Origin: JAGRGG01 sp965217265 | GTDB taxonomy: Bacteria > Pseudomonadota > Alphaproteobacteria > Geminicoccales > Geminicoccaceae | DNA: 64,000 nucleotides | Direction: 5' to 3' | Assembly: GCA_965217265.1 (NCBI GenBank) | Contig: CBDCHP010000003.1 | Span: 47,570 to 111,569, forward strand | In this document: positions 56,693 to 64,000 of the stretch, one piece after another | Layout: each line of letters starts with the position of its first letter | Numbering within the stretch: the stretch's first letter is position 1 | Notes under the pieces: model-generated | Told to the model about the DNA's origin: nothing | Seen by the model: the letters and a program-made list of their open reading frames with translations, nothing else | Databases searched by the model: none | Position numbers and translations under genes: made by a program

Positions 56693-58090
56693 ATGAGCAA
56701 GCCTACCCCCACCGGCGGCAACGCCCTCAAGACGAGCGGCAACACCGAGATCGTGCCGGCGCGGCCGAACACCCGTACTCCGCCCGCGGCACCGAAGGTG
56801 CTGCCAGCACCGCCGGTCAAGGGCTGGGTCGTGTTCGGCATCGCCGTGGTCGGCGTCTTCTTCGGCGGCTTCGGCAGTTGGGCCGCCATGGCGCCCCTGT
56901 CGAAGGCGGCGGTGGCGCCGGGGCACGTCGTCGTCGAGAGCAGCCGGCAGATCGTCAACCACCTCGAAGGCGGCATCATCCAGAACCTGGAGGCGCGCGA
57001 GGGCGAGACCGTCGAGGCGGGGCAGGTGCTCTTGACCTTAGCGCCGGTTCAGGCCGAGTCGAAAGTAGAGGCGGTCCGGCGCGAACTCGTCAACCTGCGC
57101 GCGGCCGAGGCGCGGCTGCAGGCCCAACTCGAAGGGGCGGCGGAGCCCGAGTTCCCGAGCGACCTGAGCGCGTCCGACGAGCCCGAGACGGTGAGCATCC
57201 TGCAAGCGCAGCGGGGCCTGTTCGAGACCGCGAAGCTCAGCATCCAAGGACAGCTCTTGGTCCTAGAGCAGCGCATCCGGCAGCTGCAATCGCAGATCCA
57301 GGGCCTCGACGAGCAGGTGCGCGCGGACGCGCAGCAACTAAGCCTTCTAGAGCAGCAGCGCGACGCGATCGCGCCGCTGGTCGACGACGGCATCATCGTC
57401 CGCTCGCAACTGCTCGACGTCGAGGGCCAGATCGCCGGCCTGCGCGGCCAGCGCGGCAACGGTTTGGCGAGCATCGAGCGCGTGCGACAGCAGATCAGCG
57501 AGACGAAGATGCAGATGGCCTCGCTGCAGGACGACACGCGCGACGCGCGGGCGAAGGAACTCGACGAGGCACGCAGCAAGCTCTCCGAACTGCGCCAGTC
57601 GCTGCGCTCGGCCGAGGACGTCCTCGATCGCCAGGAGGTGCGGGCCCCCGTCACCGGCACGATCGTCGATCTGCGCTTTCACACCAAGGGCGGCGTCGTC
57701 CCGCCGGGGCAGCCGATCCTCGACATCATCCCGGCCAACGATCAGATGATGATCGAGGCGCGCATCAACCCGATCGACATCGACGTGGTCTATCCAGGGC
57801 TGCCGGTCGACGTGAACCTGACGGCATTCTCCCGGCGCACGACGCCGACCCTGCCGGGCGAGCTGGTCACCGTCTCGGCCGACCTGTTCAATGACGAGCG
57901 CACCGGGGCACCCTACTATAAGGGCATGATCCGCATCCCCGACGAGTCGTTCGCGGCGCTCACCGAGGACATCAAACTCTACCCCGGCATGCCGGCGGAC
58001 GCGATGATCAAGCTCGGCGATCGCACTTTCCTCGAATACATGCTGGAGCCGATCAAGCACAGCTTGGACCGCGCCTTCAAGGAAACCTGA
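56693..58090 (+). CDS. Type I secretion membrane-fusion protein (HlyD/PrtE family)
   Basis: 465 residues. One membrane anchor near residues 43-65 (GWVVFGIAVVGVFFGGFG), lipoyl-like half motif GHVVVESSRQIVNHLEGGII, a long coiled-coil hairpin over about residues 110-300 rich in QLQ/EQ heptads, second lipoyl half VRAPVTGTIVDLRFHTKGGV and a beta-barrel end. It links the inner-membrane ABC protein with a TolC-type channel. Its 3' end overlaps the convergent hpnE gene by 14 bases. Confidence 0.93.
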   Translation: MSKPTPTGGNALKTSGNTEIVPARPNTRTPPAAPKVLPAPPVKGWVVFGIAVVGVFFGGFGSWAAMAPLSKAAVAPGHVVVESSRQIVNHLEGGIIQNLEAREGETVEAGQVLLTLAPVQAESKVEAVRRELVNLRAAEARLQAQLEGAAEPEFPSDLSASDEPETVSILQAQRGLFETAKLSIQGQLLVLEQRIRQLQSQIQGLDEQVRADAQQLSLLEQQRDAIAPLVDDGIIVRSQLLDVEGQIAGLRGQRGNGLASIERVRQQISETKMQMASLQDDTRDARAKELDEARSKLSELRQSLRSAEDVLDRQEVRAPVTGTIVDLRFHTKGGVVPPGQPILDIIPANDQMMIEARINPIDIDVVYPGLPVDVNLTAFSRRTTPTLPGELVTVSADLFNDERTGAPYYKGMIRIPDESFAALTEDIKLYPGMPADAMIKLGDRTFLEYMLEPIKHSLDRAFKET

Positions 58091-59321
58091 GCGACGAGCC
58101 GCGCGACGCCAAGCCTTGCGCGGCGCGGGCGCCGGAGCGGAGCGAGCCCTCGATCGTCGCCGGCAGCCCGCGCATCGTCCAGTCGCCGGCGAGGCGAAGG
58201 TTCTTGAGCCCACCATCGGGGGCGGCGGGGCGGCGGGCCTCGTTCGCGGGCGTTTGATGAAAGGTCGCGGTCTTCTCGCGGATCAACCGGCAGGGCGGCG
58301 GGTTGTCTTGTGCCCGGCCGGCGGCGCGGGCGACGTCGCGCCAGAGCCGGTCGACCAGGGTAGCCTCGTCGAGGGCGAACAGGAGGTCGGCGGCGCTGAC
58401 GGTGACGCTCAAGATCCCGTCGCGCCAGAACAGCCACTCGGCGGTGCCGCCGACGAGGCCGAGGAAGGGCCAGGGCGGGGGAGGGCCGTCGAGGACGAAA
58501 TGGGCGTTGAGGATGCCGCGCACGCCCTCGGGTACGACGAGGCCGGGGACGAGGCGCGCCGCCTCGGCCGGCGGCACGGCGAGCACGAGCATATCGTCAC
58601 GACTAAGCGGCAGGGCCCCGTGCCGGGTCTGGAGCGCGCGAACGCGGCCGTCCTCGACGTCGAGCCCCCCCACGCGCGTGTTGCGACGAAGTTCGGCGCC
58701 GGCGGCGGCGAGCGCGTCGAGCGCCGGATCGATGAGTGCTGCCGAGAGACCGGCCGGGAACAGGAGTGGGGCGAGGCCGGCCCGACCTTTGGGCAGAAGC
58801 TCGCCTAGAACGCGGCGGAAGGGGCCGACCGCGGCCTCGCCCAACGGCGCATTCATAACCGCGACGACGAGCGGCTCCCACAGCCGACGGCGGGCGGGGC
58901 TGGCGCCGAGCGCGTCGGTGAGGACGCCGTCAGCCGGTGCCCGCCAGAGCCGCCAAGCGTCGCGCGCGAGCGCGCCGACGCCCGTTTCGGGCGGCAGGCG
59001 GGGCACGACGACCGAAGCGAAGCCGAAGGCGAAATGCTCGCCGTTGTCTAAATCAAGGCAGGGGAAGACCGGCGGCGCCCGACGGACGAAACGTTCGCCG
59101 CCGGTCCGGCTTAAGTAGCGCATCGCCGCGGTGTTGCCGGCGAGGAGCAGGTGGTTGCCGTTGTCGATGCGGCGGCCGAGGCGGGCGTCCATGAAGCTGC
59201 GGCAACGGCCGCCGAGATGGCCGGACGCCTCGACGAGCGTGACGGACAAACCGAGACGGCAACCCTCGATCGCGGCGGCGAGACCGGCGAGGCCGCCGCC
59301 GACGACGTAGAGACGGGTCAA
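58077..59321 (-). CDS. hpnE: Hydroxysqualene dehydroxylase
   Basis: 414 residues from TTG 59321. FAD-binding start LYVVGGGLAGLAAAIEGCRL and GGRCRSF, then a C-terminal FAD motif NLRLAGDWTMRGLPATIEGS. This is the amine-oxidase-like HpnE, which reduces hydroxysqualene to squalene using FAD. The upstream end has no ribosome site because palindromic element F stands directly in front, so expression may rely on read-through or on an internal start. Third enzyme after HpnC and HpnD. Confidence 0.92.
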   Translation of the reverse strand: MTRLYVVGGGLAGLAAAIEGCRLGLSVTLVEASGHLGGRCRSFMDARLGRRIDNGNHLLLAGNTAAMRYLSRTGGERFVRRAPPVFPCLDLDNGEHFAFGFASVVVPRLPPETGVGALARDAWRLWRAPADGVLTDALGASPARRRLWEPLVVAVMNAPLGEAAVGPFRRVLGELLPKGRAGLAPLLFPAGLSAALIDPALDALAAAGAELRRNTRVGGLDVEDGRVRALQTRHGALPLSRDDMLVLAVPPAEAARLVPGLVVPEGVRGILNAHFVLDGPPPPWPFLGLVGGTAEWLFWRDGILSVTVSAADLLFALDEATLVDRLWRDVARAAGRAQDNPPPCRLIREKTATFHQTPANEARRPAAPDGGLKNLRLAGDWTMRGLPATIEGSLRSGARAAQGLASRGSSLRFP

Positions 59322-59463
59322 AACGCTTCGCGTCCGCTGCGCAGGGCTTCTTTTTTCTCTTTTCTACTCTTCGTTCGAGGCTGGCTTCGGCGTTCGTGCC
59401 GGTCCGGGAACAAGTTGCAAAAAAGACAAAAAGGCCGCGCGCCGAGCGCACGCGCAGCGTTCA
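59322..59463. repeat. Dispersed palindromic element, copy F, inside the hpn operon
   Basis: Left arm AAACGCTTCGCGTCCGCTGC, T-tract CTTCTTTTTTCTCTTTTC, shortened core in the orientation of copy B (TTCGTTCGAGGCTGG), A-tract GCAAAAAAGACAAAAAGG and right arm GCGCACGCGCAGCGTTCA. It fills the whole space between hpnD and hpnE, which are transcribed in the same direction. Its T-tract and GC arms would be expected to stop some transcripts. Confidence 0.85.
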
Positions 59464-59466
59464 TCC

Positions 59467-60333
59467 TCAACACCCCGGCCGCAAGACCGCCCGCGCCAGG
59501 AGCCGCGCCTTGGCGAGCCGGCCGAGGCGCAGCGCACGCGGATCGCGCGGCCAGCCGACGGCGCGCACGCGATCGAACAGGGCGCGGTAGCGGGTCGTCA
59601 TCATCTTGACGGGGCGCAGGCCCCGCGGGTCGAGGCCGGCGAACACCGCGTCCGCGGCGGCGAAGGCCGCCGCCGCCCGATCGATGAGCCGGGCGAAGGC
59701 GTGCTCGAAGGCGGGGTCGGCGAGGGTCGCGGCGGGATCGGTCGGTAGCGCGAGACCGGCGGCGACCAGATCCTCGCGCGGCACGTAGAGACGGCCTTCG
59801 ACCGCGTCCTCTTCGAGGTCGCGCAGGACGTTGGTGCATTGAAAGGCGAGGCCGAGGCGCAGGGCGAGGTCGTGCGCGTCGGGCCGGCCGACGACGTGCA
59901 GGATCAGGACGCCGACGGCACCGGCGACGCGGCGGCAGTAGAGGTCGAAGGCGGCGAGGTTCGGGGCGACGATCGGGCCGTTCGCGTCCGTCGCGACCCC
60001 GTCCAGGACGGCGATCAACTCCGATGTCGGCAGGGCAAAACGCGCGCGCGCGTCGGCGATGGCGACGTAGGCCGGATCGGCGATAAGCGGTCCCGGCCGA
60101 GCGTCGAGTGCCGCCCGCCACGCGTCGAGCCGCGCGCGCTTGACAAGAGGCGGTGCCGCGCCGTCGGCGATGTCGTCGACGGCGCGGCAGTAGGCGTAGA
60201 GCGCGAACATGCCGCGGCGCTTGTGCGACGGCAGGAGGCGCATCGCCCAGAAGAACGAGGTGCCGGACGCGGCGACCGCGTGGGCGACCGTGCGGTGCGC
60301 GTCCTCGACGCCGGGTGCGAGGACGACGCTCAC
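59467..60333 (-). CDS. hpnD: Presqualene diphosphate synthase
   Basis: 288 residues from GTG 60333, overlapping the hpnC stop as GTGA. Trans-isoprenyl diphosphate synthase fold with both aspartate motifs: CRAVDDIAD (about residue 50) and FQCTNVLRDLEEDA (about 170). HpnD couples two farnesyl diphosphates to presqualene diphosphate. HpnD lineage is judged from gene order hpnC-hpnD-hpnE and from the DIAD/LRDLEED wording. Confidence 0.93.
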   Translation of the reverse strand: MSVVLAPGVEDAHRTVAHAVAASGTSFFWAMRLLPSHKRRGMFALYAYCRAVDDIADGAAPPLVKRARLDAWRAALDARPGPLIADPAYVAIADARARFALPTSELIAVLDGVATDANGPIVAPNLAAFDLYCRRVAGAVGVLILHVVGRPDAHDLALRLGLAFQCTNVLRDLEEDAVEGRLYVPREDLVAAGLALPTDPAATLADPAFEHAFARLIDRAAAAFAAADAVFAGLDPRGLRPVKMMTTRYRALFDRVRAVGWPRDPRALRLGRLAKARLLARAVLRPGC

Positions 60334-61175
60334 GCCTGCCGGCCGTAGAAGAGCGCCGGCGGACCGGCGAGGAGAACCTTGAGGCGATCGGCGCGGGTGA
60401 GGCCGACCCTGGCCGCGATCGGATCGGCGCCGGTCAGGCGCCCGTGCAGACGACGGGCGGCGGCGAGGGTGACGGTGGCCTGAACCCGCAGACCCCTTGA
60501 TCGGATCAACCCCGGTAGGGCGGCGGCGCGCGGCAGGAGATCGACGCCGACGGCGGTCGTGAGACGGTCCAGGATCGCGCGCAAGGGCGGCGGGGCAGCA
60601 TTGCTCAAGAGCGTGTCCGGTGCGGCGCCGGCCTCGGCCAGCCAATCGCTAGGCAGGTAGAGCCGGCGCAGCTTGCGCCAGTCGTCCCTCGCGTCCTGCA
60701 GGTGGTTCAGGATCTGCAGCGTGGTGCAAAGGGCATCTGATGCAAGCACGGCGCCGTCGTCCTCGCCGTGCAGGTGCAGGAGGAAGCGGCCGACCGGGTC
60801 GGCCGAGGAGCGGCAGTAGGCGAGCAGGTCGTCGTAGGTCCGCACGCGCTCGTTTCGGGCGTCGGCGCGAAAGGCGACGAGCAGGCGGCGAAGGCAGTTC
60901 CGCGATGCGCCGTCGAGCCGATCGATGGCCAATCCTAGCGACCGATCGTCGCTGTGGCCCGCCGCGAGGTCGGCGTCGATCCGCGCCAGCCGGGCGAGCT
61001 TGGTCGCAGCGTCAAGGTCCGGGGCGTCGGCGACGTCGTCGGCGGTGCGGGCGATCGTGTAGAAGGCGAGGACGGCGTGGCGCCGCTTGCCCAGGAGGCG
61101 CAGCGCCACCGGGAAGTTCTCGCCGCGGGCCTTGCCCAACGCATCCGCGGTGTCTGCTCGGGCGATGAGGTTCAA
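60330..61175 (-). CDS. hpnC: Hydroxysqualene synthase
   Basis: 281 residues from TTG 61175 (no ATG available). Isoprenyl synthase motifs TIARTADDVADAP (near residue 42) and QILNHLQDARDDWRK (near 145). HpnC turns presqualene diphosphate into hydroxysqualene. The KARGENFPVALRLL opening is the usual HpnC N-terminus. First gene of the leftward hpnCDE set and divergent from the DUF2141 gene, with the start codons about 100 bases apart. Confidence 0.93.
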   Translation of the reverse strand: MNLIARADTADALGKARGENFPVALRLLGKRRHAVLAFYTIARTADDVADAPDLDAATKLARLARIDADLAAGHSDDRSLGLAIDRLDGASRNCLRRLLVAFRADARNERVRTYDDLLAYCRSSADPVGRFLLHLHGEDDGAVLASDALCTTLQILNHLQDARDDWRKLRRLYLPSDWLAEAGAAPDTLLSNAAPPPLRAILDRLTTAVGVDLLPRAAALPGLIRSRGLRVQATVTLAAARRLHGRLTGADPIAARVGLTRADRLKVLLAGPPALFYGRQA

Positions 61176-61277
61176 CCTTGGTTTGCTTGCCGCCGCGGCG
61201 TCGTTGTGGGAACGGTGCGCGTCGCGCGGGGATGTTCAATGCCGTGCAAGGTAGAAGCCGACGGGAACGGGGGCAAG

Positions 61278-61718
61278 GTGGTCAGACACGCTCTGGTGGG
61301 GGCGCTGCTGTTGTCGGCGGCGCAGGTGACGGGTCGGCCGGCGGCGGCGGCCACACTCAACGTCGAGGTCGCGGGCGTGGCGAGCGACGTGGGCGACGTT
61401 TTGGTCGCGATCTGCACCGACAAGACCTTCTTGACCGCGAACTGTCCCTTCACCGGCAGCGCGCCGGCGAGGGCCGGCACGGTCGAGGTCACGATCGGCG
61501 ACGTGCCGCCCGGCACCTACGCGGTGCAGGCGTTCCACGACGCGAATGCCAACATGGACCTGGACCGGACCTTCATCGGCTTTCCCAAAGAGGGCTTGGG
61601 CTTCTCCAACGACGCGCCGATGCGCTTTGGACCACCCACTTTCGCCGACGCCGCGATCGACGTGGCGGCGACGGGTGCGTCGGCGACGTTCACGCTGAGC
61701 TACTTCCGAGTGCCTTGA
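61278..61718 (+). CDS. Exported DUF2141 protein
   Basis: 146 residues if translation starts at GTG 61278, which puts a clean signal peptide (VRHALVGALLLSAAQ) first; ATG 61239 would add 13 residues including acidic ones. The mature protein, LNVEVAGVASDVGDVLVAIC onward with GTYAVQAFHDANANMDLD and GIGFPKEG-like FIGFPKEGLGFSND, matches DUF2141, a beta-sandwich secreted domain of unknown role that is often found near carotenoid and isoprenoid genes. Its 3' end overlaps the convergent aldehyde dehydrogenase gene by 29 bases. Confidence 0.85.
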   Translation: MVRHALVGALLLSAAQVTGRPAAAATLNVEVAGVASDVGDVLVAICTDKTFLTANCPFTGSAPARAGTVEVTIGDVPPGTYAVQAFHDANANMDLDRTFIGFPKEGLGFSNDAPMRFGPPTFADAAIDVAATGASATFTLSYFRVP

Positions 61719-63135
61719 GGGCGCGGAGCAGGCGGCCCCACGCCTTGAGCCGTCCGCCGCTCCCGTGCGCCGCCCGCAGGTAGGCGAGCCCGGCCTCCAG
61801 GTGGCGCCCGTCCGGCGGGTCGTAGTGCGGACGAAAGCGGCCGCCCCTGCGGGTCACGACCTTCGGCCGGGTCATCTCGATCAGCCCCTCGGCGCCGCGG
61901 GTGACGCCGTAGCCGCTCGCGTGCGCGCCGCCGAACGGCAGCCTCGGGTCGGCCGTGGGCGCGATCAGGTCGTTGATCGTCACCGTGCCGGCGTCGATCC
62001 GGCCGGCCAGTACTACCGCCTCGGCCTCGGACCCGAAGACCGAGGCGCCGAGCGCGTAGGGACACTCGGCGTCGGCCGCGAGCGCCGCCGCCGCGTCCGC
62101 CACCGGCACGATCGCCAGCAGCGGGGCGAAGATGTCGGCCTTGAGCAGGCCCCAACTCGGATCGGCGTCGAGGACGGCCGTGGGGCGCATCGTGACGGCA
62201 TCGGGATCGGGTGGGGCGGGCACGAAGCGGGCGCCCTTGGCCGCCGCCTCTCGAAGCAGCGGAACGAGGATCCGCCGCACCCGCCCGGGCACCGCCACCG
62301 CCGGACGGGGCTCCAGGTGGCGCCGCAGCCGGTCTTCGAGCGCCGTCGCCATGCCCTGCGGCACGAAGACGCGGCGGGGCGCGATGCAGGTGGCGCCGCC
62401 GTTGAGGCTGACGCCGAACGCCAGCGCCCCCGCTACGGTATCGGGATCGGCGCCGTCGAGGACGAAGACCGCGTCCGAACCGGAGAGTTCGAGCGTCGCC
62501 GGGGTGAGGCGAGGGGCCAGATTCGCTAGGATTGCTTGCCCAGTCGCGGCGGAACCGGTGAGGAAGACCTTGTCGGCCGTGGCGAGCGCCACCTCGGCGG
62601 CGGCGACGTCCTCGCCCAAGACCGTGAACAGCCCCGGCGGCAGACCGGCGTCGGCGAGGATCGCACCGAGCCGCGCCAGCGGTGCTGTGCAGCCGGGAGC
62701 AGGCTTGACCTGCACGGCGTTACCGGCGACGAGCGCTTGCAGCGCCTGAATGCCGGCGAGGAGAAGGGGATAATTGTCCGGGCCGATCACCAAAACCGTC
62801 CCAAAGGGAACGCGCCGCACCTCGGCGGCGTGGCCGCTGAGCCACAAGGGCCGCCCGATCACGCCGAGCCGGCGCGGCCGAAGCAGCGTTTCGGCTTCGC
62901 GTTCGAGGAAGCGGATCGCGTCGGCGAGCGGCAGGAGTTCGGCGACCAGCGCTTGCGGGCGCGGCCGGGGGGCGAGGTCGTCGAGAAACCCCTCCGCCGC
63001 CTCTACAAGGCTCGGGCGCACGCGACGCAGCACGGCCAGACGCTCGTTCAACGGTGTCGCGGCCCAGGCAGTTTGGGCAGTCTCGACGTGCCTTACCTGC
63101 GGGTCCGTCGTGGTCCCGCCGTCCGCTTCGAGCAT
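61690..63135 (-). CDS. Aldehyde dehydrogenase, possibly carotenoid-aldehyde (AldH/CrtNc-like)
   Basis: 481 residues from ATG 63135 with AAAGGA 7-8 bases upstream. ALDH motifs: VLVIGPDNYPLLLAG, VFLTGSAATGQ for NAD binding, Glu in TLELSGSDAVFV and nucleophile Cys in NGGATCIAPRRV. Oxidises an aldehyde to an acid. It lies divergent from a carotenoid-type desaturase and next to squalene genes, so a role in making the acid end of a C30 apocarotenoid is plausible. The C-terminal 60 residues (RPHYDPPDGRHLEAGL onward) are unusual for generic ALDHs. Confidence 0.85.
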   Translation of the reverse strand: MLEADGGTTTDPQVRHVETAQTAWAATPLNERLAVLRRVRPSLVEAAEGFLDDLAPRPRPQALVAELLPLADAIRFLEREAETLLRPRRLGVIGRPLWLSGHAAEVRRVPFGTVLVIGPDNYPLLLAGIQALQALVAGNAVQVKPAPGCTAPLARLGAILADAGLPPGLFTVLGEDVAAAEVALATADKVFLTGSAATGQAILANLAPRLTPATLELSGSDAVFVLDGADPDTVAGALAFGVSLNGGATCIAPRRVFVPQGMATALEDRLRRHLEPRPAVAVPGRVRRILVPLLREAAAKGARFVPAPPDPDAVTMRPTAVLDADPSWGLLKADIFAPLLAIVPVADAAAALAADAECPYALGASVFGSEAEAVVLAGRIDAGTVTINDLIAPTADPRLPFGGAHASGYGVTRGAEGLIEMTRPKVVTRRGGRFRPHYDPPDGRHLEAGLAYLRAAHGSGGRLKAWGRLLRALKALGSSSA

Positions 63136-63237
63136 GTCGATCCTTTCCTCGTCGCCGGGCGCGGCACTTTGGGGCCTTTGGTTCGTTGTACAGCGCGCTA
63201 AATTGACGAAAAGATTAACGTTTTGGGAGATGCCGCG

Positions 63238-64000
63238 TTGCGTGCGCGCGTGATTGTCATTGGGGCCGGACCCGGCGGGCTGGCGACTGCGATGCTCTTG
63301 GCGAACAGCGGGGCCGAGGTGACCCTGCTCGAACGTCAAGAACGCGTCGGCGGCCGTTCGGCCTCGCTCGACCTCGACGGGTTTCGTTTCGACACCGGCC
63401 CGACATTCTTTCTCTACCCGAGCGTCCTGCAGAGCATTTTCGAGGCCTGCGGCTTTGATCTGAACAAGGAAGTGAACCTCAAGCGGCTCGACCCGCTCTA
63501 CGACCTCGTCTTCGAGAATGCCGAACGGCTGCGGGTGCACGCCGACGTCAAGCAATTGATGCGCGAGATCGGGCGCTTCAACCCCGAGGACGCCGTGCGC
63601 CTGCCGGCCCTGCTGGCGAAGAACCGCGTCAAGCTCAACGCCTTCAAGCCGGTTCTGGAGCGGCCGTTCATCGGCTACAGCGACTTTCTCCAGCCGGCCG
63701 TACTCGCGGCACTGCGCTACCTGAAGCCCTGGCGCAGCGTCGATCAGGATCTGGCCGAGCACTTCCAAGACCCGCGCATCCGGCTCGCCTTCTCGTTCCA
63801 AAGCAAATATCTGGGCATGTCGCCCTACCGCTGCCCGAGCCTGTTCACGATCCTGTCGTTCTTGGAACACGAGTATGGCGTCTTCCACCCGATCGGCGGC
63901 TGCGGCGCGATGATGACGCGCATGGGCGAGGTGGCGGCGCGCATGGGGGTGAACGTGCGCCTCAACGCCGACGTCGAGGAGATCCTGTTCGAGGGCCGCC
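63238..64000 (+). CDS. Carotenoid-type FAD desaturase (CrtI/CrtN family), 3' end outside window
   Basis: 254 codons visible from TTG 63238, with GGGAGA 7-8 bases upstream; a GTG at 63250 is an alternative. FAD fold VIVIGAGPGGLATAMLLANS with ERQERVGGRSA, then FRFDTGPTFFLYPSVL and FHPIGGCGAMM (the region before the second FAD contact), all characteristic of phytoene/diapophytoene desaturases. It dehydrogenates C40 phytoene or C30 substrates; the squalene genes and ALDH nearby favour the C30 CrtN role. It runs off the right edge. Confidence 0.9.
   Translation, partial: MRARVIVIGAGPGGLATAMLLANSGAEVTLLERQERVGGRSASLDLDGFRFDTGPTFFLYPSVLQSIFEACGFDLNKEVNLKRLDPLYDLVFENAERLRVHADVKQLMREIGRFNPEDAVRLPALLAKNRVKLNAFKPVLERPFIGYSDFLQPAVLAALRYLKPWRSVDQDLAEHFQDPRIRLAFSFQSKYLGMSPYRCPSLFTILSFLEHEYGVFHPIGGCGAMMTRMGEVAARMGVNVRLNADVEEILFEGR

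Overview
The window is GC-rich chromosomal DNA from a proteobacterium, most likely an alphaproteobacterium of the Rhodospirillales/Geminicoccales kind. This is inferred from gene families and codon use. The evidence is a malonate TRAP operon of the rhizobial MatPQM/MatAB/MatR type, a ChoXWV-type choline transporter, an IalB-family protein, hpnCDE squalene genes and remnants of a puf (purple-bacterial photosynthesis) operon. No tRNA, rRNA, CRISPR array or intact insertion sequence was seen.

Layout from left to right. 1-4.1 kb is a surface-polysaccharide group: a flippase cut by the window edge, a PL6-type polysaccharide lyase and a GT-C membrane glycosyltransferase. 4.2-10.5 kb holds choline/betaine ABC transporter genes whose ATPase gene (choV) is separated from choW-choX by about 3 kb of opposite-strand DNA; that DNA encodes a repeat-rich TbpB-like lipoprotein and a double-DUF4142 protein. 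10.6-11.8 kb is a secreted GH26-like glycanase. 12.2-29.9 kb is one leftward operon for glycogen and trehalose: glgE, treS-mak fusion, glgB, glgX-treZ fusion, malQ, treY. Together these can turn trehalose into branched alpha-glucan through maltose-1-phosphate and turn alpha-glucan back into trehalose. 30-36 kb carries IalB, a class IV aminotransferase, two secreted proteins of unknown function, MscL and TolC. 36-42.7 kb is the malonate regulon: matP, matQ, matM, matA, matB, with divergent matR and palindromic operator candidates between. 43-46.3 kb has two more GH13 glycosidases.

47.1-48.2 kb contains the most unexpected item: a decayed photosynthetic reaction-centre operon. pufL has two frameshifts and two Trp-to-stop changes but keeps its bacteriochlorophyll and iron ligand histidines. 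Only short pieces attributable to pufM and pufC follow. A MATE transporter with a 3' frameshift comes next. At 50.3-51.7 kb a ParA-type ATPase and a small ribbon-helix-helix-like protein sit beside an AT-rich tract full of TAGCT motifs, a possible centromere. 51.7-58.1 kb has dgoK-dgoA, a DUF4864 protein, an M23 peptidase and a type I secretion ABC/HlyD pair. 58-64 kb holds hpnC-hpnD-hpnE (squalene), a DUF2141 protein, an aldehyde dehydrogenase and a carotenoid-type desaturase cut by the right edge. This suggests a squalene-derived C30 carotenoid route.

A dispersed family of roughly 120-150 bp palindromic elements sits between genes. It has TGAACGC-type ends, GC-rich arms, and T-tracts and A-tracts. 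In several places the terminal TGA of the element is the stop codon of the flanking gene.
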